From DATJLY01 sp963773665 (GTDB lineage Bacteria; Pseudomonadota; Alphaproteobacteria; ATCC43930; CGMCC-115725): a DNA stretch of 64,000 nucleotides. This document shows, in pieces, positions 17,002-26,177 of the stretch. The first letter of the stretch is position 1; each line of letters opens with the position of its first letter. The translations under genes were made by a program, and so were the position numbers. Location of the stretch: NCBI GenBank assembly GCA_963773665.1, contig CAVZBZ010000003.1:372001-436000 (forward strand), written 5' to 3'. Below the pieces are notes generated by a model, which made no database searches, was not told the DNA's origin, and was given only the letters and a program-made list of their open reading frames with translations.

Positions 17002-20000
17002 ATGGCTCCGCCTGCCGGAAATCCCTGGGTCCTCACCAAGCCCGCGCCGCCGTCCGATCCGCTGCGCCACAGGGTGCGCGCGGCCTATCGCGAGGACGAA
17101 ACTGAGGCCGTTGCGCGCATCCTCGAGGCGGCGGCGATCCCGTCCTCGCTCAAGGGCCGGATCGAGAGTGCGGCGCGCAAGCTCGTGGCCGAGGCGCGAA
17201 AACGCCGCCATGGCGCGGGCGGCATCGACGTGTTCCTGTCGGAGTACCGGCTGTCCTCGCAGGAGGGGATCGCGCTCCTCTGCCTCGCCGAGGCGCTGCT
17301 GCGCATCCCCGACAGCGCGACGATCGACCGCCTCATCCGCGACAAGCTCGCGCCGGCCGATTGGGCGCGGCACCTGGGCCATTCGCAATCGCTTTTCGTC
17401 AACGCCTCGACCTGGGCGCTGATGCTGACCGGCCGGCTCGTGCAGGAGCCGCACGAGCACGATTGGGGCGCGGTGCTGCACCGCCTCGTCACGCGCTCGG
17501 GCGAGCCGATGGTGCGCCAGGCCGTCACCGCCTCGATCCGCATTCTCGCGCGCCAGTTCGTGATGGGCCGCACCATCGATGAAGCGCTCGCGCGCGCGCG
17601 TCCCGCGGAGCGCAAGTTCTATCGCCATTCTTACGACATGCTGGGCGAGGCTGCGCGCACCGCCGCCGACGCCGAGCGCTATCTCGCGCGCTATCGCGAG
17701 GCGATCGCCGCGATCGGCGCGCGGGTCACGGGCGACGACGTGCGCGCGGCGCCCGGCCTTTCGGTCAAGCTTTCGGCGCTCCATCCGCGCTTCGAGGAAA
17801 ATCAGCGCGCGCGCGTGCTGGCCGAGCTTGCGCCGCGGCTTCTGTCGCTTGCCGAGGCGGCGGCGTCGGCCGGGATCGGGCTCACCATCGATGCCGAGGA
17901 GGCGGAACGGCTCGACCTCTCGCTCGATCTCGTGGCTGCGCTCGCGGCGGCCCCGCAGCTTGCCGGCTGGGAGGGCTTGGGGCTTGCGGTGCAGGCCTAT
18001 CAGAAACGCGCGCTGCCGCTGCTCGACTGGCTCGCCGATCTCGCGCGTCAGCAAAAGCGCCGGCTCATGGTGCGGCTCGTCAAGGGCGCCTACTGGGACA
18101 GCGAAGTGAAGCGCAGCCAGGAGCGCGGCCTTGCGGGCTATCCGGTCTACACGCGAAAGCTCGCGACCGATGTTTCCTATCTCGCCTGCGTCAAGCGCCT
18201 CTTCGCCGAGCCGGAATCCTTCTTCCCGCAATTCGCGACGCACAACGCGCATTCCGTGGCAGCGGTGCGCGCGCTCGCGGGCAAGAAAAGCGATTTCGAG
18301 TTCCAGCGCCTGCACGGCATGGGCGAGACGCTCTACGACCAGATCGTCGCGCCCGATCTGCCGTGCCGCGTCTATGCGCCGGTCGGCGGGCACGAGGATC
18401 TTCTGGCCTATCTGGTGCGTCGGCTCTTGGAGAACGGTGCCAACACGTCGTTCGTCAATCGCCTCGTCGACGAGCGCGCGCCGGTCGAGGACATCGTCGC
18501 CGATCCGTTGGAGCGCCTCGCCGCGCTCAAAGTTAAGCCGCATCCGCGCATTCCGCTTCCCGTTTCGCTGTACGAGCCCGAGCGCAAGAATTCGCGCGGC
18601 CTCGATCTCTCGGATCCCGAGGCGGTCGCATCGCTCGGCACGGCACTCGCGACCGCGGAATCCGAGAACTGGAGTGCCATGCCGATCGTCAACGGCAAGG
18701 CGCAACCGGGTGCCGCGCGCGCCGCGCACAATCCGGCCGACCGCGCGCACATCGTCGGCACTGTCGTCGAAGCTGACGAGGCGGCGGCTGACGCAGCGCT
18801 CGCCGCCGCCGCGAAAGCGGCGCCGCTGTGGGACGCGACGCCGGCCGAGGAGCGCGCCCGCATCCTCGACCGCGCGGCAGATCTCATCGAGGAGCGCTTG
18901 CCGCGCTTCATGGCGCTCATCGTGCGCGAAGGCGGGCGCATTCTGCCCGACGCTCTCTCCGAGACGCGCGAGGCGATCGACCATTGCCGCTACTACGCCG
19001 CCCGCATCCGCGCCGAATTCGCGGCTCCGATGGCGCTGGCGGGCCCGACTGGCGAGCGCAATTCACTGGCGCTGCGGGGGCGCGGCGTCTTTCTCTGCAT
19101 CTCGCCGTGGAATTTTCCGCTGGCGATTTTCTGCGGCCAGGTCGCGGCGGCACTTGCCGCCGGCAATGCCGTGATCGCCAAGCCCGCCGAGGCGACGCCG
19201 CTCGTCGCGGCCGCCTGCGTGCGCCTGCTGCACGAGGCCGGCGTGCCGCCGGGCGCGCTTCATCTTCTGCCGGGCGACGGACCGAAGCTTGGCGCGCGCC
19301 TTCTTCCCGACCGGCGCGTCAGCGGCGTGGCCTTCACCGGCTCGACCGAGACGGCGGGCCTCATCGCCCGCACGCTCGCGGCGCGCGGCGGGCCGCTCGT
19401 GCCGTTCATCGCCGAGACCGGCGGGCAGAACGCGCTCATCGCCGATTCGAGCGCGCTGCCGGAACAGCTCGTGCAGGACGTGCTCGTCTCGGCCTTCGAC
19501 AGCGCCGGACAGCGCTGCTCGTCGCTGCGCACCCTCTTCGTTCAGGACGCGATCGCCGACCGCGTGATCGCCATGCTCGAAGGCGCAATGCGCGAGCTTG
19601 CGATCGGCGACCCGGCGCTCATCGCGACCGACATTGGCCCGCTGATCGACGACGACGCGAAGCGCCCGCTCGTCGAACATGCCGCGCGGATGGCGCGCGC
19701 GGGCCGCCTCATCTCCCAGCTCGACCTGCCGCCCGGCACCGAGCGCGGCAGCTTCTTCGCGCCGCGCGCCTTCGAGATACCGTCCCTCGCGCTGCTCGAG
19801 CGCGAGGTGTTCGGCCCGATCCTCCACGTCATCCGCTGGAGCGGCGACCGGCTCGATGAAGTGCTGGATGCGATCAACGCGACCGGCTTTGGCCTCACCT
19901 TCGGCATCCACAGCCGCATCGACGAGACGGTGCGCTATGTCCATGAGCGCCTGCGCGCCGGCAACAGCTACGTCAACCGCACCATGATCGGCGCCGTGGT

Positions 20001-20163
20001 GGGCGTGCAGCCGTTCGGCGGCGAGGGTCTGTCCGGTACCGGCCCCAAGACCGGCGGGCCGTACTATCTCCACCGCTTCGCGACCGAGCGCACGCTGTCG
20101 ATCGACACCACGGCTTCGGGCGGCAACGCCAGCCTTCTCTCGCTCGCCGACGACGAGGACTGA
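17002..20163 (+). CDS. putA: Bifunctional proline dehydrogenase / P5C dehydrogenase PutA
   Basis: A 1053-residue protein that oxidises proline to glutamate. The proline dehydrogenase half (about residues 90-470) has RLVKGAYWDSEVKRSQ, GYPVYTRKLATDVSYLAC and FATHNAHS. The aldehyde dehydrogenase half (about 530-1010) has ISPWNFPLAIF, GVAFTGSTETAG, the Glu of FIAETGGQNALI and the catalytic Cys of DSAGQRCSSLR. There is no N-terminal ribbon-helix-helix DNA-binding domain, so this is the short PutA type that does not act as its own repressor. The upstream 21 bases are shared with the divergent hydrolase gene. Confidence 0.95.
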   Translation: MAPPAGNPWVLTKPAPPSDPLRHRVRAAYREDETEAVARILEAAAIPSSLKGRIESAARKLVAEARKRRHGAGGIDVFLSEYRLSSQEGIALLCLAEALLRIPDSATIDRLIRDKLAPADWARHLGHSQSLFVNASTWALMLTGRLVQEPHEHDWGAVLHRLVTRSGEPMVRQAVTASIRILARQFVMGRTIDEALARARPAERKFYRHSYDMLGEAARTAADAERYLARYREAIAAIGARVTGDDVRAAPGLSVKLSALHPRFEENQRARVLAELAPRLLSLAEAAASAGIGLTIDAEEAERLDLSLDLVAALAAAPQLAGWEGLGLAVQAYQKRALPLLDWLADLARQQKRRLMVRLVKGAYWDSEVKRSQERGLAGYPVYTRKLATDVSYLACVKRLFAEPESFFPQFATHNAHSVAAVRALAGKKSDFEFQRLHGMGETLYDQIVAPDLPCRVYAPVGGHEDLLAYLVRRLLENGANTSFVNRLVDERAPVEDIVADPLERLAALKVKPHPRIPLPVSLYEPERKNSRGLDLSDPEAVASLGTALATAESENWSAMPIVNGKAQPGAARAAHNPADRAHIVGTVVEADEAAADAALAAAAKAAPLWDATPAEERARILDRAADLIEERLPRFMALIVREGGRILPDALSETREAIDHCRYYAARIRAEFAAPMALAGPTGERNSLALRGRGVFLCISPWNFPLAIFCGQVAAALAAGNAVIAKPAEATPLVAAACVRLLHEAGVPPGALHLLPGDGPKLGARLLPDRRVSGVAFTGSTETAGLIARTLAARGGPLVPFIAETGGQNALIADSSALPEQLVQDVLVSAFDSAGQRCSSLRTLFVQDAIADRVIAMLEGAMRELAIGDPALIATDIGPLIDDDAKRPLVEHAARMARAGRLISQLDLPPGTERGSFFAPRAFEIPSLALLEREVFGPILHVIRWSGDRLDEVLDAINATGFGLTFGIHSRIDETVRYVHERLRAGNSYVNRTMIGAVVGVQPFGGEGLSGTGPKTGGPYYLHRFATERTLSIDTTASGGNASLLSLADDED

Positions 20164-20178
20164 CGCTATAATTCGGCC

Positions 20179-22233
20179 ATGCCGCGCGACATTGTGCCGT
20201 CCGTCTGTCCGCACGATTGCCCGAGCGTCTGCGCGCTCGAGGTCGAGCGGCTCGACGGGCGCACGATCGGCCGCGTCCGCGGCGCCGAGCACGGCTACAC
20301 CGCGGGCGTCGTCTGCGCCAAGGTCGCGCGCTATGCCGAGCGCCAGCACCATCCCGACCGGCTGGCGACGCCGCTGCGGCGCGTCGGCGCCAAGGGCGAG
20401 CGGCGCTTTCAGCCCCTCTCGTGGGACGACGCGCTCGACGAAGTGGCCGAAGCTTTCACCCGCGCCGCAGCGCGCTTCGGCGCCGAGACGGTGTGGCCGT
20501 TCTTCTATGCCGGCACCATGGGGCTCGTGCAGCGCGACGGGATCGAGCGTCTGCGCCACGCGATGCGCTATTCGCGCCAGCATTCGACCTATTGCAACAC
20601 GCTGGCCGATGCCGGCTGGCGCGCCGGCGCCGGCGTGAAGCGCGGTGCAGACGCGCGCGAGATCCCGCACTCCGACCTCGTCGTCATGTGGGGTGGCAAT
20701 CCGGTCGCAACGCAAGTCAATCTGATGAGCTGGATCGCCCGCGCCCGGAAGGAGCGGCAGGCGCCCTTCGTCGTGATCGATCCCTATCGCACGCCCACGG
20801 CCGAAGTGGCCGACATCCACCTGATGCCGCGCCCCGGCACCGACGGCGCGCTCGCCTGCGCCGCGATGCACGTCCTCTTCAAGGAAGGGTTCGCCGACCG
20901 GGCCTATCTCGCGAAATATACGGATGGCGCTGCTGCGCTCGAGGCGCATCTAAGAAGCCGCGATCCGGCGTGGGCGGCGGCGATCACCGGCATTCCGGCC
21001 GAAGAGATCGTTTCCTTCGCGCGGCTTTACGGCCGCACCAAGCGGAGCTTCCTGCGCCTCGGCTATGGTTTTTCCCGGAGCCGCAACGGCGCGGCGCAGC
21101 TTTTCGCCGCAAGTTGCCTCCCCGCCGTCACCGGCGCCTGGCAGCACGAGGGCGGCGGCGCGCTCTACGCACAAACCGGCCTGTTCCACGTGCTCGACCG
21201 CACGCTCATCGAGGGCCTCGACGTGCGCGACCGCAGCGTGCGCATCTTCGACCAGTCGCGCATCGGGCCGATCCTCACGGGCGACCGGCGCGATCTCGGC
21301 GACGGCCCGCCGGTCACGGCGATGCTGGTCCAAAACACCAATCCCATGGTGGTTGCGCCCGAGACGGCGAAGGTGCGGGCCGGCATGGCGCGCGACGATT
21401 TCTTCCTGTGCGTGCACGAGCAGTTCCTGACCGAGACCGCCGCCATGGCCGACATCGTGCTGCCGGCGACGACCTTCCTCGAGCACGACGACATCTATAT
21501 CGCGGGCGGCCACACGCACCTGCAGATCGCGCGCAAGGTGGTCGAGCCTTATGCCGAGGCGCGATCCAATCATTTCGTCATCTGCGCGCTCGCCAAGCGC
21601 CTGGGCGCCTGCCATCCCGGCTTCGAGATGACGGAGTGGGAGATCATCGAGCAATCGCTCGCTCGATCCGGCCTGCCCGATGCCGCCACGATTTGCCAGA
21701 AGGGCGGCCACGACATGGCTCTGCCGTTCGCCGACGCGCATTTCCTCAACGGCTTCGGCCATGCCGACCGGCGCTTCCATTTCCGCGCCGACTGGTCAGA
21801 GATCGGGCCGGAGTACCGGGCGCTCCCTGCGCTTCCCGACCATGTCGCGGTGATCGACGCCGTCTCGCCCGAGCATCCGTTCCGCATGATCGCGCCGCCG
21901 GCGCGCTCGTTCCTCAACAGCACGTTCAACAACACGCCGTCGGGCGTGGCGCGCGAAGGGCGGCCCAGCGTGCGCGTCCATCCCGACGATCTGCGGCACT
22001 TGGCATTGGCCGACGGCGCGCGCGTGCGGCTCGGCAACAGAAGCGGCAGCGTCGTGCTCCATGCCCAGTCATTCGCCGGATTGCAGCGCGGCGTTCTCGT
22101 CGTCGAGGGCGTCTGGCCCAACGCCGCCTTCGCCGAGGGCACCGGCATCAACACGCTGACGAGCGCCGAGCCCGGCTTCCCGAACGGCGGCGCCTGCTAT
22201 CACGACACCGCGGTCTGGATCCGCCCGGCGTAA
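20179..22233 (+). CDS. Molybdopterin-dependent oxidoreductase
   Basis: A 684-residue member of the DMSO-reductase superfamily. The N-terminus SVCPHDCPSVCALEVE with a later Cys at VVCAKVARY forms a CxxxCxxxC...C [4Fe-4S] site. Then come the Mo-bis-MGD regions: MWGGNPVATQVNLM, DPYRTPTAEVAD, LPATTFLEHDDI, and the C-terminal cofactor-cap domain with PPARSFLNSTFNNTP. No Tat signal is visible, so it is probably cytoplasmic. It starts 15 bases after putA. The substrate and redox partner cannot be told; similar stand-alone proteins are often annotated as formate-dehydrogenase-like or biotin-sulfoxide-reductase-like. Confidence 0.85.
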   Translation: MPRDIVPSVCPHDCPSVCALEVERLDGRTIGRVRGAEHGYTAGVVCAKVARYAERQHHPDRLATPLRRVGAKGERRFQPLSWDDALDEVAEAFTRAAARFGAETVWPFFYAGTMGLVQRDGIERLRHAMRYSRQHSTYCNTLADAGWRAGAGVKRGADAREIPHSDLVVMWGGNPVATQVNLMSWIARARKERQAPFVVIDPYRTPTAEVADIHLMPRPGTDGALACAAMHVLFKEGFADRAYLAKYTDGAAALEAHLRSRDPAWAAAITGIPAEEIVSFARLYGRTKRSFLRLGYGFSRSRNGAAQLFAASCLPAVTGAWQHEGGGALYAQTGLFHVLDRTLIEGLDVRDRSVRIFDQSRIGPILTGDRRDLGDGPPVTAMLVQNTNPMVVAPETAKVRAGMARDDFFLCVHEQFLTETAAMADIVLPATTFLEHDDIYIAGGHTHLQIARKVVEPYAEARSNHFVICALAKRLGACHPGFEMTEWEIIEQSLARSGLPDAATICQKGGHDMALPFADAHFLNGFGHADRRFHFRADWSEIGPEYRALPALPDHVAVIDAVSPEHPFRMIAPPARSFLNSTFNNTPSGVAREGRPSVRVHPDDLRHLALADGARVRLGNRSGSVVLHAQSFAGLQRGVLVVEGVWPNAAFAEGTGINTLTSAEPGFPNGGACYHDTAVWIRPA

Positions 22234-22282
22234 CCGAGCCGGGGTGGAGACGCGCCGCCGGCATCGCCATATACTCTTTGCA

Positions 22283-23002
22283 ATGGACGACAAGCCCGAT
22301 CCGAAGCAGGTGCCGGCCGAGACCAAGAATGCCGAGGTCGAGGCGTTTTTGCGCCAGGTGGCGGCGATGCCGACGGCGCGGCCGGCGACGGGGCGCGGGC
22401 GATTGGTCTTCGCGCTCGACGCGACCGCGAGCCGCGAGCCGACCTGGGACCGCGCCTGCAAGCTTCAGGGCGAGATGTTCGAGGCGACCTCGGCGCTCGG
22501 CGGGCTCGAGGTGCAGCTCGTGTTTTACCGCGGCTTCGACGAGTGCAAGGCGAGCCGGTGGCTCACCACTGGGCCAGAACTCCACCGCGCCATGCGGGCG
22601 GTATTCTGCGTCGGCGGGCAGACGCAGATCGGGCGCATCCTCGCCCATGCGGCCAAGGCGGCGCGGGCCGGGCAGGTGAGCGCCCTGGTGTTCGTCGGCG
22701 ACGCCATGGAGGAACCGCTCGACGAGCTGATCGGCCTCGCCGGCGAACTGGCGCTCCTCAACGTCCCGGCATTCATCTTCCACGAGGGCGGCGACCCGAT
22801 CGCGGCGCGCGCCTTCAAGCAGATCGCCCGCATCACGCGCGGCGCCTATTGCCCGTTCAATTCGGCGAGCGCCGAGCAGCTGCGCGCGCTGCTGGGCGCG
22901 GTCGCGGCATATGCGGCGGGCGGACGGCGCGCGCTCGCCGACTATGGCAAGCGCGCCGGCGGTGCTGCGCTGTTGCTGACGCGACAGCTCGGCGGCACCT
23001 AG
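22283..23002 (+). CDS. VWA-domain protein
   Basis: A 239-residue protein with a von Willebrand A fold. LVFALDATASREPTW gives the MIDAS DxTxS motif, and GGQTQIGRILAHA and LVFVGDAMEE supply the following Thr and Asp. It has no signal peptide. The function is unknown, but it is followed 21 bases later by a membrane-anchored DnaJ protein, suggesting a shared role in protein assembly; that is inference. The ATG at 22283 is used. Confidence 0.78.
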   Translation: MDDKPDPKQVPAETKNAEVEAFLRQVAAMPTARPATGRGRLVFALDATASREPTWDRACKLQGEMFEATSALGGLEVQLVFYRGFDECKASRWLTTGPELHRAMRAVFCVGGQTQIGRILAHAAKAARAGQVSALVFVGDAMEEPLDELIGLAGELALLNVPAFIFHEGGDPIAARAFKQIARITRGAYCPFNSASAEQLRALLGAVAAYAAGGRRALADYGKRAGGAALLLTRQLGGT

Positions 23003-23023
23003 GGACCCAGGCGGAGGACGGCC

Positions 23024-23731
23024 TTGCCCTTCCTGATCGGCGGCATCCTCGTTCTTCTCGCGCTGCTTGTCGCAGGCCACGTCTTCGTCAATGCCGATCC
23101 GAAAAAGCTCGGGCAGTTCTTCCGCTGGTTCCTGCTGAGCCTCGCGGCACTCGGCGCCGGCGCGGTCGTCGTTCTGCTCATTGCGAGCGAGCGGATCGGG
23201 CCGGCGCTGGCGCTGGTCGGATTCCTCGCGCCCGTCCTGATGCGGGGCAGGCGGGTCTGGCGGCGCTGGCAATCCGCGTCCGGACCGTCACCCGGCTCGG
23301 CCTCCGAGATCGAGACCGATTTTCTCCGCATGCAGCTCGATCACGACACCGGCGCGATGCGCGGCACGGTGCGGCGTGGCGGCTTTGCCGGGCGCCGGCT
23401 CGACGAGCTCACCGAGGTCGAACTCGTCGCCCTCTGGCGCGAGTGCCGCATCGCCGACGAGGCCTCGGCGCGCCTCATGGAGAGCTATCTCGACCGGCTC
23501 GATCCGAATTGGCGCCAAGCGGCGGGACAGGCCGGGACAGGCCCGCGCGCCACGTCGGACGCGATGACGCGGGAAGAGGCTTACGCGATTCTCGGGCTCG
23601 AGTCCGGCGCCGATACGGCAGCAATAAAAAAGGCGCATCGCGATCTGATGATGAAGCTGCATCCCGACCAGGGCGGCTCCACATATCTCGCCGCCAAAAT
23701 CAACCGCGCCAAGGAGGTGCTGCTCGGCTGA
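23024..23731 (+). CDS. Membrane-anchored DnaJ-domain protein
   Basis: A 235-residue protein: two hydrophobic segments near the N-terminus (PFLIGGILVLLALLVAGHV and FLLSLAALGAGAVVVLLI), a linker, and a C-terminal J domain TREEAYAILGLESGADTAA with the HPD motif in LMMKLHPDQGG. The layout resembles Tim14/Pam18-type J proteins, where the J domain follows a membrane anchor and recruits an Hsp70. The start TTG at 23024 is the only in-frame start before the first hydrophobic segment. Confidence 0.82.
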   Translation: MPFLIGGILVLLALLVAGHVFVNADPKKLGQFFRWFLLSLAALGAGAVVVLLIASERIGPALALVGFLAPVLMRGRRVWRRWQSASGPSPGSASEIETDFLRMQLDHDTGAMRGTVRRGGFAGRRLDELTEVELVALWRECRIADEASARLMESYLDRLDPNWRQAAGQAGTGPRATSDAMTREEAYAILGLESGADTAAIKKAHRDLMMKLHPDQGGSTYLAAKINRAKEVLLG

Positions 23732-23883
23732 GTGCTAAGGCGCGATTATGAAAGATTAAGCCATTTGGTATATTTATCGTGCGCGCGACGACGGACCGCC
23801 GCCGTCACGCGGGCTTTCGGGGGAACAAATCGGGGGTCAACCCGTTATCCGCTCGGTGTATTTGCGGTCGCGAAGGAAGCTCC

Positions 23884-24756
23884 ATGACGCAGATTAGGAA
23901 GGCCGTGTTTCCAGTTGGGGGGTTGGGCACGCGGTTCCTCCCCGCGACCAAAGCGATGCCCAAGGAGATGCTGCCGGTCGTCGACAAGCCCCTTATTCAG
24001 TACGCGGTCGAAGAGGCGCAGGCTGCGGGCATCGAGGAGTTCATCTTCGTCACCGGCCGCTCGAAGAGCGCGATCGAGGATCATTTCGATCATTCCTATG
24101 AGCTCGAAGAGACCCTGAAGGGTCGGAGCAAGCACGCACAGTTCGAGGCGGTCACATCCTGGCTGCCGCAGCCCGGCCAGATCGCCTACACACGGCAGCA
24201 GGAGCCGCTGGGGTTGGGCCACGCCGTTTTGTGCGCGCGCAATCTCATTGGCGACGAACCGTTCGCGGTGCTGCTGGCCGACGACCTCATCCTTGCCGAG
24301 AAGCCCTGCCTCAAGCAGATGGTGGACGCGCACAAGCAGTTGCGCGGCAATTACGTGGCGGTGATGGATGTCCCGCGCGAGCATACGAACCGCTATGGCA
24401 TTCTCGACATCGACGAGGATGACGGCCGTCTCGTCAAGGTGAAGGGCGTCGTCGAAAAGCCCGAACCCGCCAAGGCGCCCTCGACGCTCAGCATCATCGG
24501 CCGCTACATCCTCGAGCCCGAGGTGTTCGAGCACCTGACGCGCACCGCGCGCGGCGCCGGCGGCGAGATCCAGCTGACCGACGCGCTGGCGCAGATGATC
24601 GGCAGCAATCGGCGGCCGTTCATGGGGCTGCGCTTCGATGGCAAGCGCTTCGATTGCGGCGACAAGGTCGGGTGGCTCCAGGCGAACATCGCCTTCGCGC
24701 TGGCGCGGCCCGACATGACGCGCGAAGTGCGCCGCATCCTGTCCGATTATTGCTGA
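23884..24756 (+). CDS. galU: UTP-glucose-1-phosphate uridylyltransferase
   Basis: A 290-residue nucleotidyltransferase that makes UDP-glucose from UTP and glucose-1-phosphate. Conserved blocks are AVFPVGGLGTRFLPATKAMP (nucleotide-binding loop), MLPVVDKPLIQYAVEEA, FAVLLADDLI, and the later KGVVEKP and GRYILEP. The ATG at 23884 follows GGAAG and gives the standard N-terminus. The region 23732-23883 upstream has no gene. The phosphohexomutase that supplies the sugar phosphate follows 17 bases later. Confidence 0.95.
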   Translation: MTQIRKAVFPVGGLGTRFLPATKAMPKEMLPVVDKPLIQYAVEEAQAAGIEEFIFVTGRSKSAIEDHFDHSYELEETLKGRSKHAQFEAVTSWLPQPGQIAYTRQQEPLGLGHAVLCARNLIGDEPFAVLLADDLILAEKPCLKQMVDAHKQLRGNYVAVMDVPREHTNRYGILDIDEDDGRLVKVKGVVEKPEPAKAPSTLSIIGRYILEPEVFEHLTRTARGAGGEIQLTDALAQMIGSNRRPFMGLRFDGKRFDCGDKVGWLQANIAFALARPDMTREVRRILSDYC

Positions 24757-24773
24757 CTCCCGGAGCGTAAAAG

Positions 24774-26168
24774 ATGGCTCACGGCGCCGGCTCGGGCCAC
24801 CGGTTCGATCCAAGCATTCTGCGCGAGTACGACATTCGCGGCGTCGTCGGCGAGACGCTCAGCGCCGCCGATGCGCACGCGATCGGGCGAAGCTTTGCCG
24901 CGGTGCTGGCGGAAGCGGGCGGCCGGCGCGCCGCAGTCGGATATGACGGGCGCTTGAGCTCGCCCGAGCTCGAGGCGGCGCTGGTCGGCGGCCTCACGGC
25001 GGGCGGGATCGACGTGACGCGCGTCGGCCTCGGGCCCACGCCGATGCTCTATTTCGCCGTCAACACGCTCGCCGTCGATGGCGGGATCATGGTGACGGGC
25101 TCGCACAATCCGCCGAACTACAATGGCTTCAAGCTGATGCTCGGCCGAAAATCGTTCTTCGGCGCCGACATCGCGCGGCTCGGGCAGATCGCCGCCGCGG
25201 GAAGCTTCCCCGAGGGCAGCGGCACGGTCAGCGAGCGCACGGTGTTCGAGCCCTATGTCCAGCGGCTTGTCGCCGATTATCGCGGCGGCCGGGATCTCCG
25301 CGTCGCGTGGGACGCCGGGAACGGCGCCACGGGCGACGCGCTGAAGCGCCTCACCGAGCTTCTGCCAGGCCATCACATAAGGCTCAACGACACGATCGAC
25401 GGACGCTTTCCGGCGCACCACCCCGATCCGACCGAGCCCAAGAACCTGGTGCAGCTGCAGGAGACGGTGGCGCGCGAGAAATGCGACCTCGGCATCGCCT
25501 TCGACGGCGATGGCGACCGCATCGGCGTCGTCGACGGCAAGGGCCGCATTCTCTGGGGCGACCAGCTCATGGTGCTGCTCGCGCGTGAAGTGATCGCCGA
25601 GCGGCCCGGCGCCACCATCATCGCCGACGTCAAGGCGAGCCAGGTGCTGTTCGACGAGATCGCGCGCATGGGCGGAACGCCTCTGATGTGGCGCACCGGC
25701 CATTCGCTCATCAAGAGCAAGATGGCCGAGCTCGACGCGCCGCTCGCCGGCGAGATGAGCGGCCACATTTTCTACGGCGACCGCTATTACGGCTATGACG
25801 ACGCGCTCTATGCCGCCGTGCGGCTTTTGGGCATCGTCGCGCGGAGCGGCGAGAGCGTGGCGCAAATGCGCGACCGCCTGCCCGCGGTGGTGAACACGCC
25901 CGAGCTGCGCTTTCCCTGTTCGGAAGCACGCAAGTTCGCCGTCATCGACGAGGTGCGCGCGCGGTTGCAACGCGCCGGGGCCGAGATGACCGACATCGAT
26001 GGCGTCCGCGTCAAGACCGCCGACGGCTGGTGGCTCTTGCGCGCGTCCAACACGCAGGACGTGCTGGTGGCGCGCGCCGAGGCCAAGGACGAAGCCGGCC
26101 TCGCGCGGCTCAAGGATCTGCTCTCGTCGGAACTCCGCGCCAGCGGCATGACGCCGCCGGAATTCTAG
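24774..26168 (+). CDS. Phosphomannomutase/phosphoglucomutase
   Basis: A 464-residue alpha-D-phosphohexomutase of the AlgC/ManB type. The catalytic phosphoserine loop is MVTGSHNPPNYNGFK, the Mg site is IAFDGDGDRIGVVD, the sugar-binding loop is GEMSGHIF, and the phosphate-binding loop is LLRASNTQDV. It interconverts hexose 6- and 1-phosphates, feeding galU just upstream and sugar-nucleotide synthesis for envelope polysaccharides. Whether glucose or mannose is preferred cannot be told. Confidence 0.93.
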   Translation: MAHGAGSGHRFDPSILREYDIRGVVGETLSAADAHAIGRSFAAVLAEAGGRRAAVGYDGRLSSPELEAALVGGLTAGGIDVTRVGLGPTPMLYFAVNTLAVDGGIMVTGSHNPPNYNGFKLMLGRKSFFGADIARLGQIAAAGSFPEGSGTVSERTVFEPYVQRLVADYRGGRDLRVAWDAGNGATGDALKRLTELLPGHHIRLNDTIDGRFPAHHPDPTEPKNLVQLQETVAREKCDLGIAFDGDGDRIGVVDGKGRILWGDQLMVLLAREVIAERPGATIIADVKASQVLFDEIARMGGTPLMWRTGHSLIKSKMAELDAPLAGEMSGHIFYGDRYYGYDDALYAAVRLLGIVARSGESVAQMRDRLPAVVNTPELRFPCSEARKFAVIDEVRARLQRAGAEMTDIDGVRVKTADGWWLLRASNTQDVLVARAEAKDEAGLARLKDLLSSELRASGMTPPEF

Positions 26169-26177
26169 TCTAAGGCC

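Noticed and set aside
16981..18984. Upstream extension of the hydrolase frame antisense to putA
   Set aside because: It has no recognisable domain and opposes putA, whose frame is conserved throughout. The hydrolase signal peptide begins at 16980.
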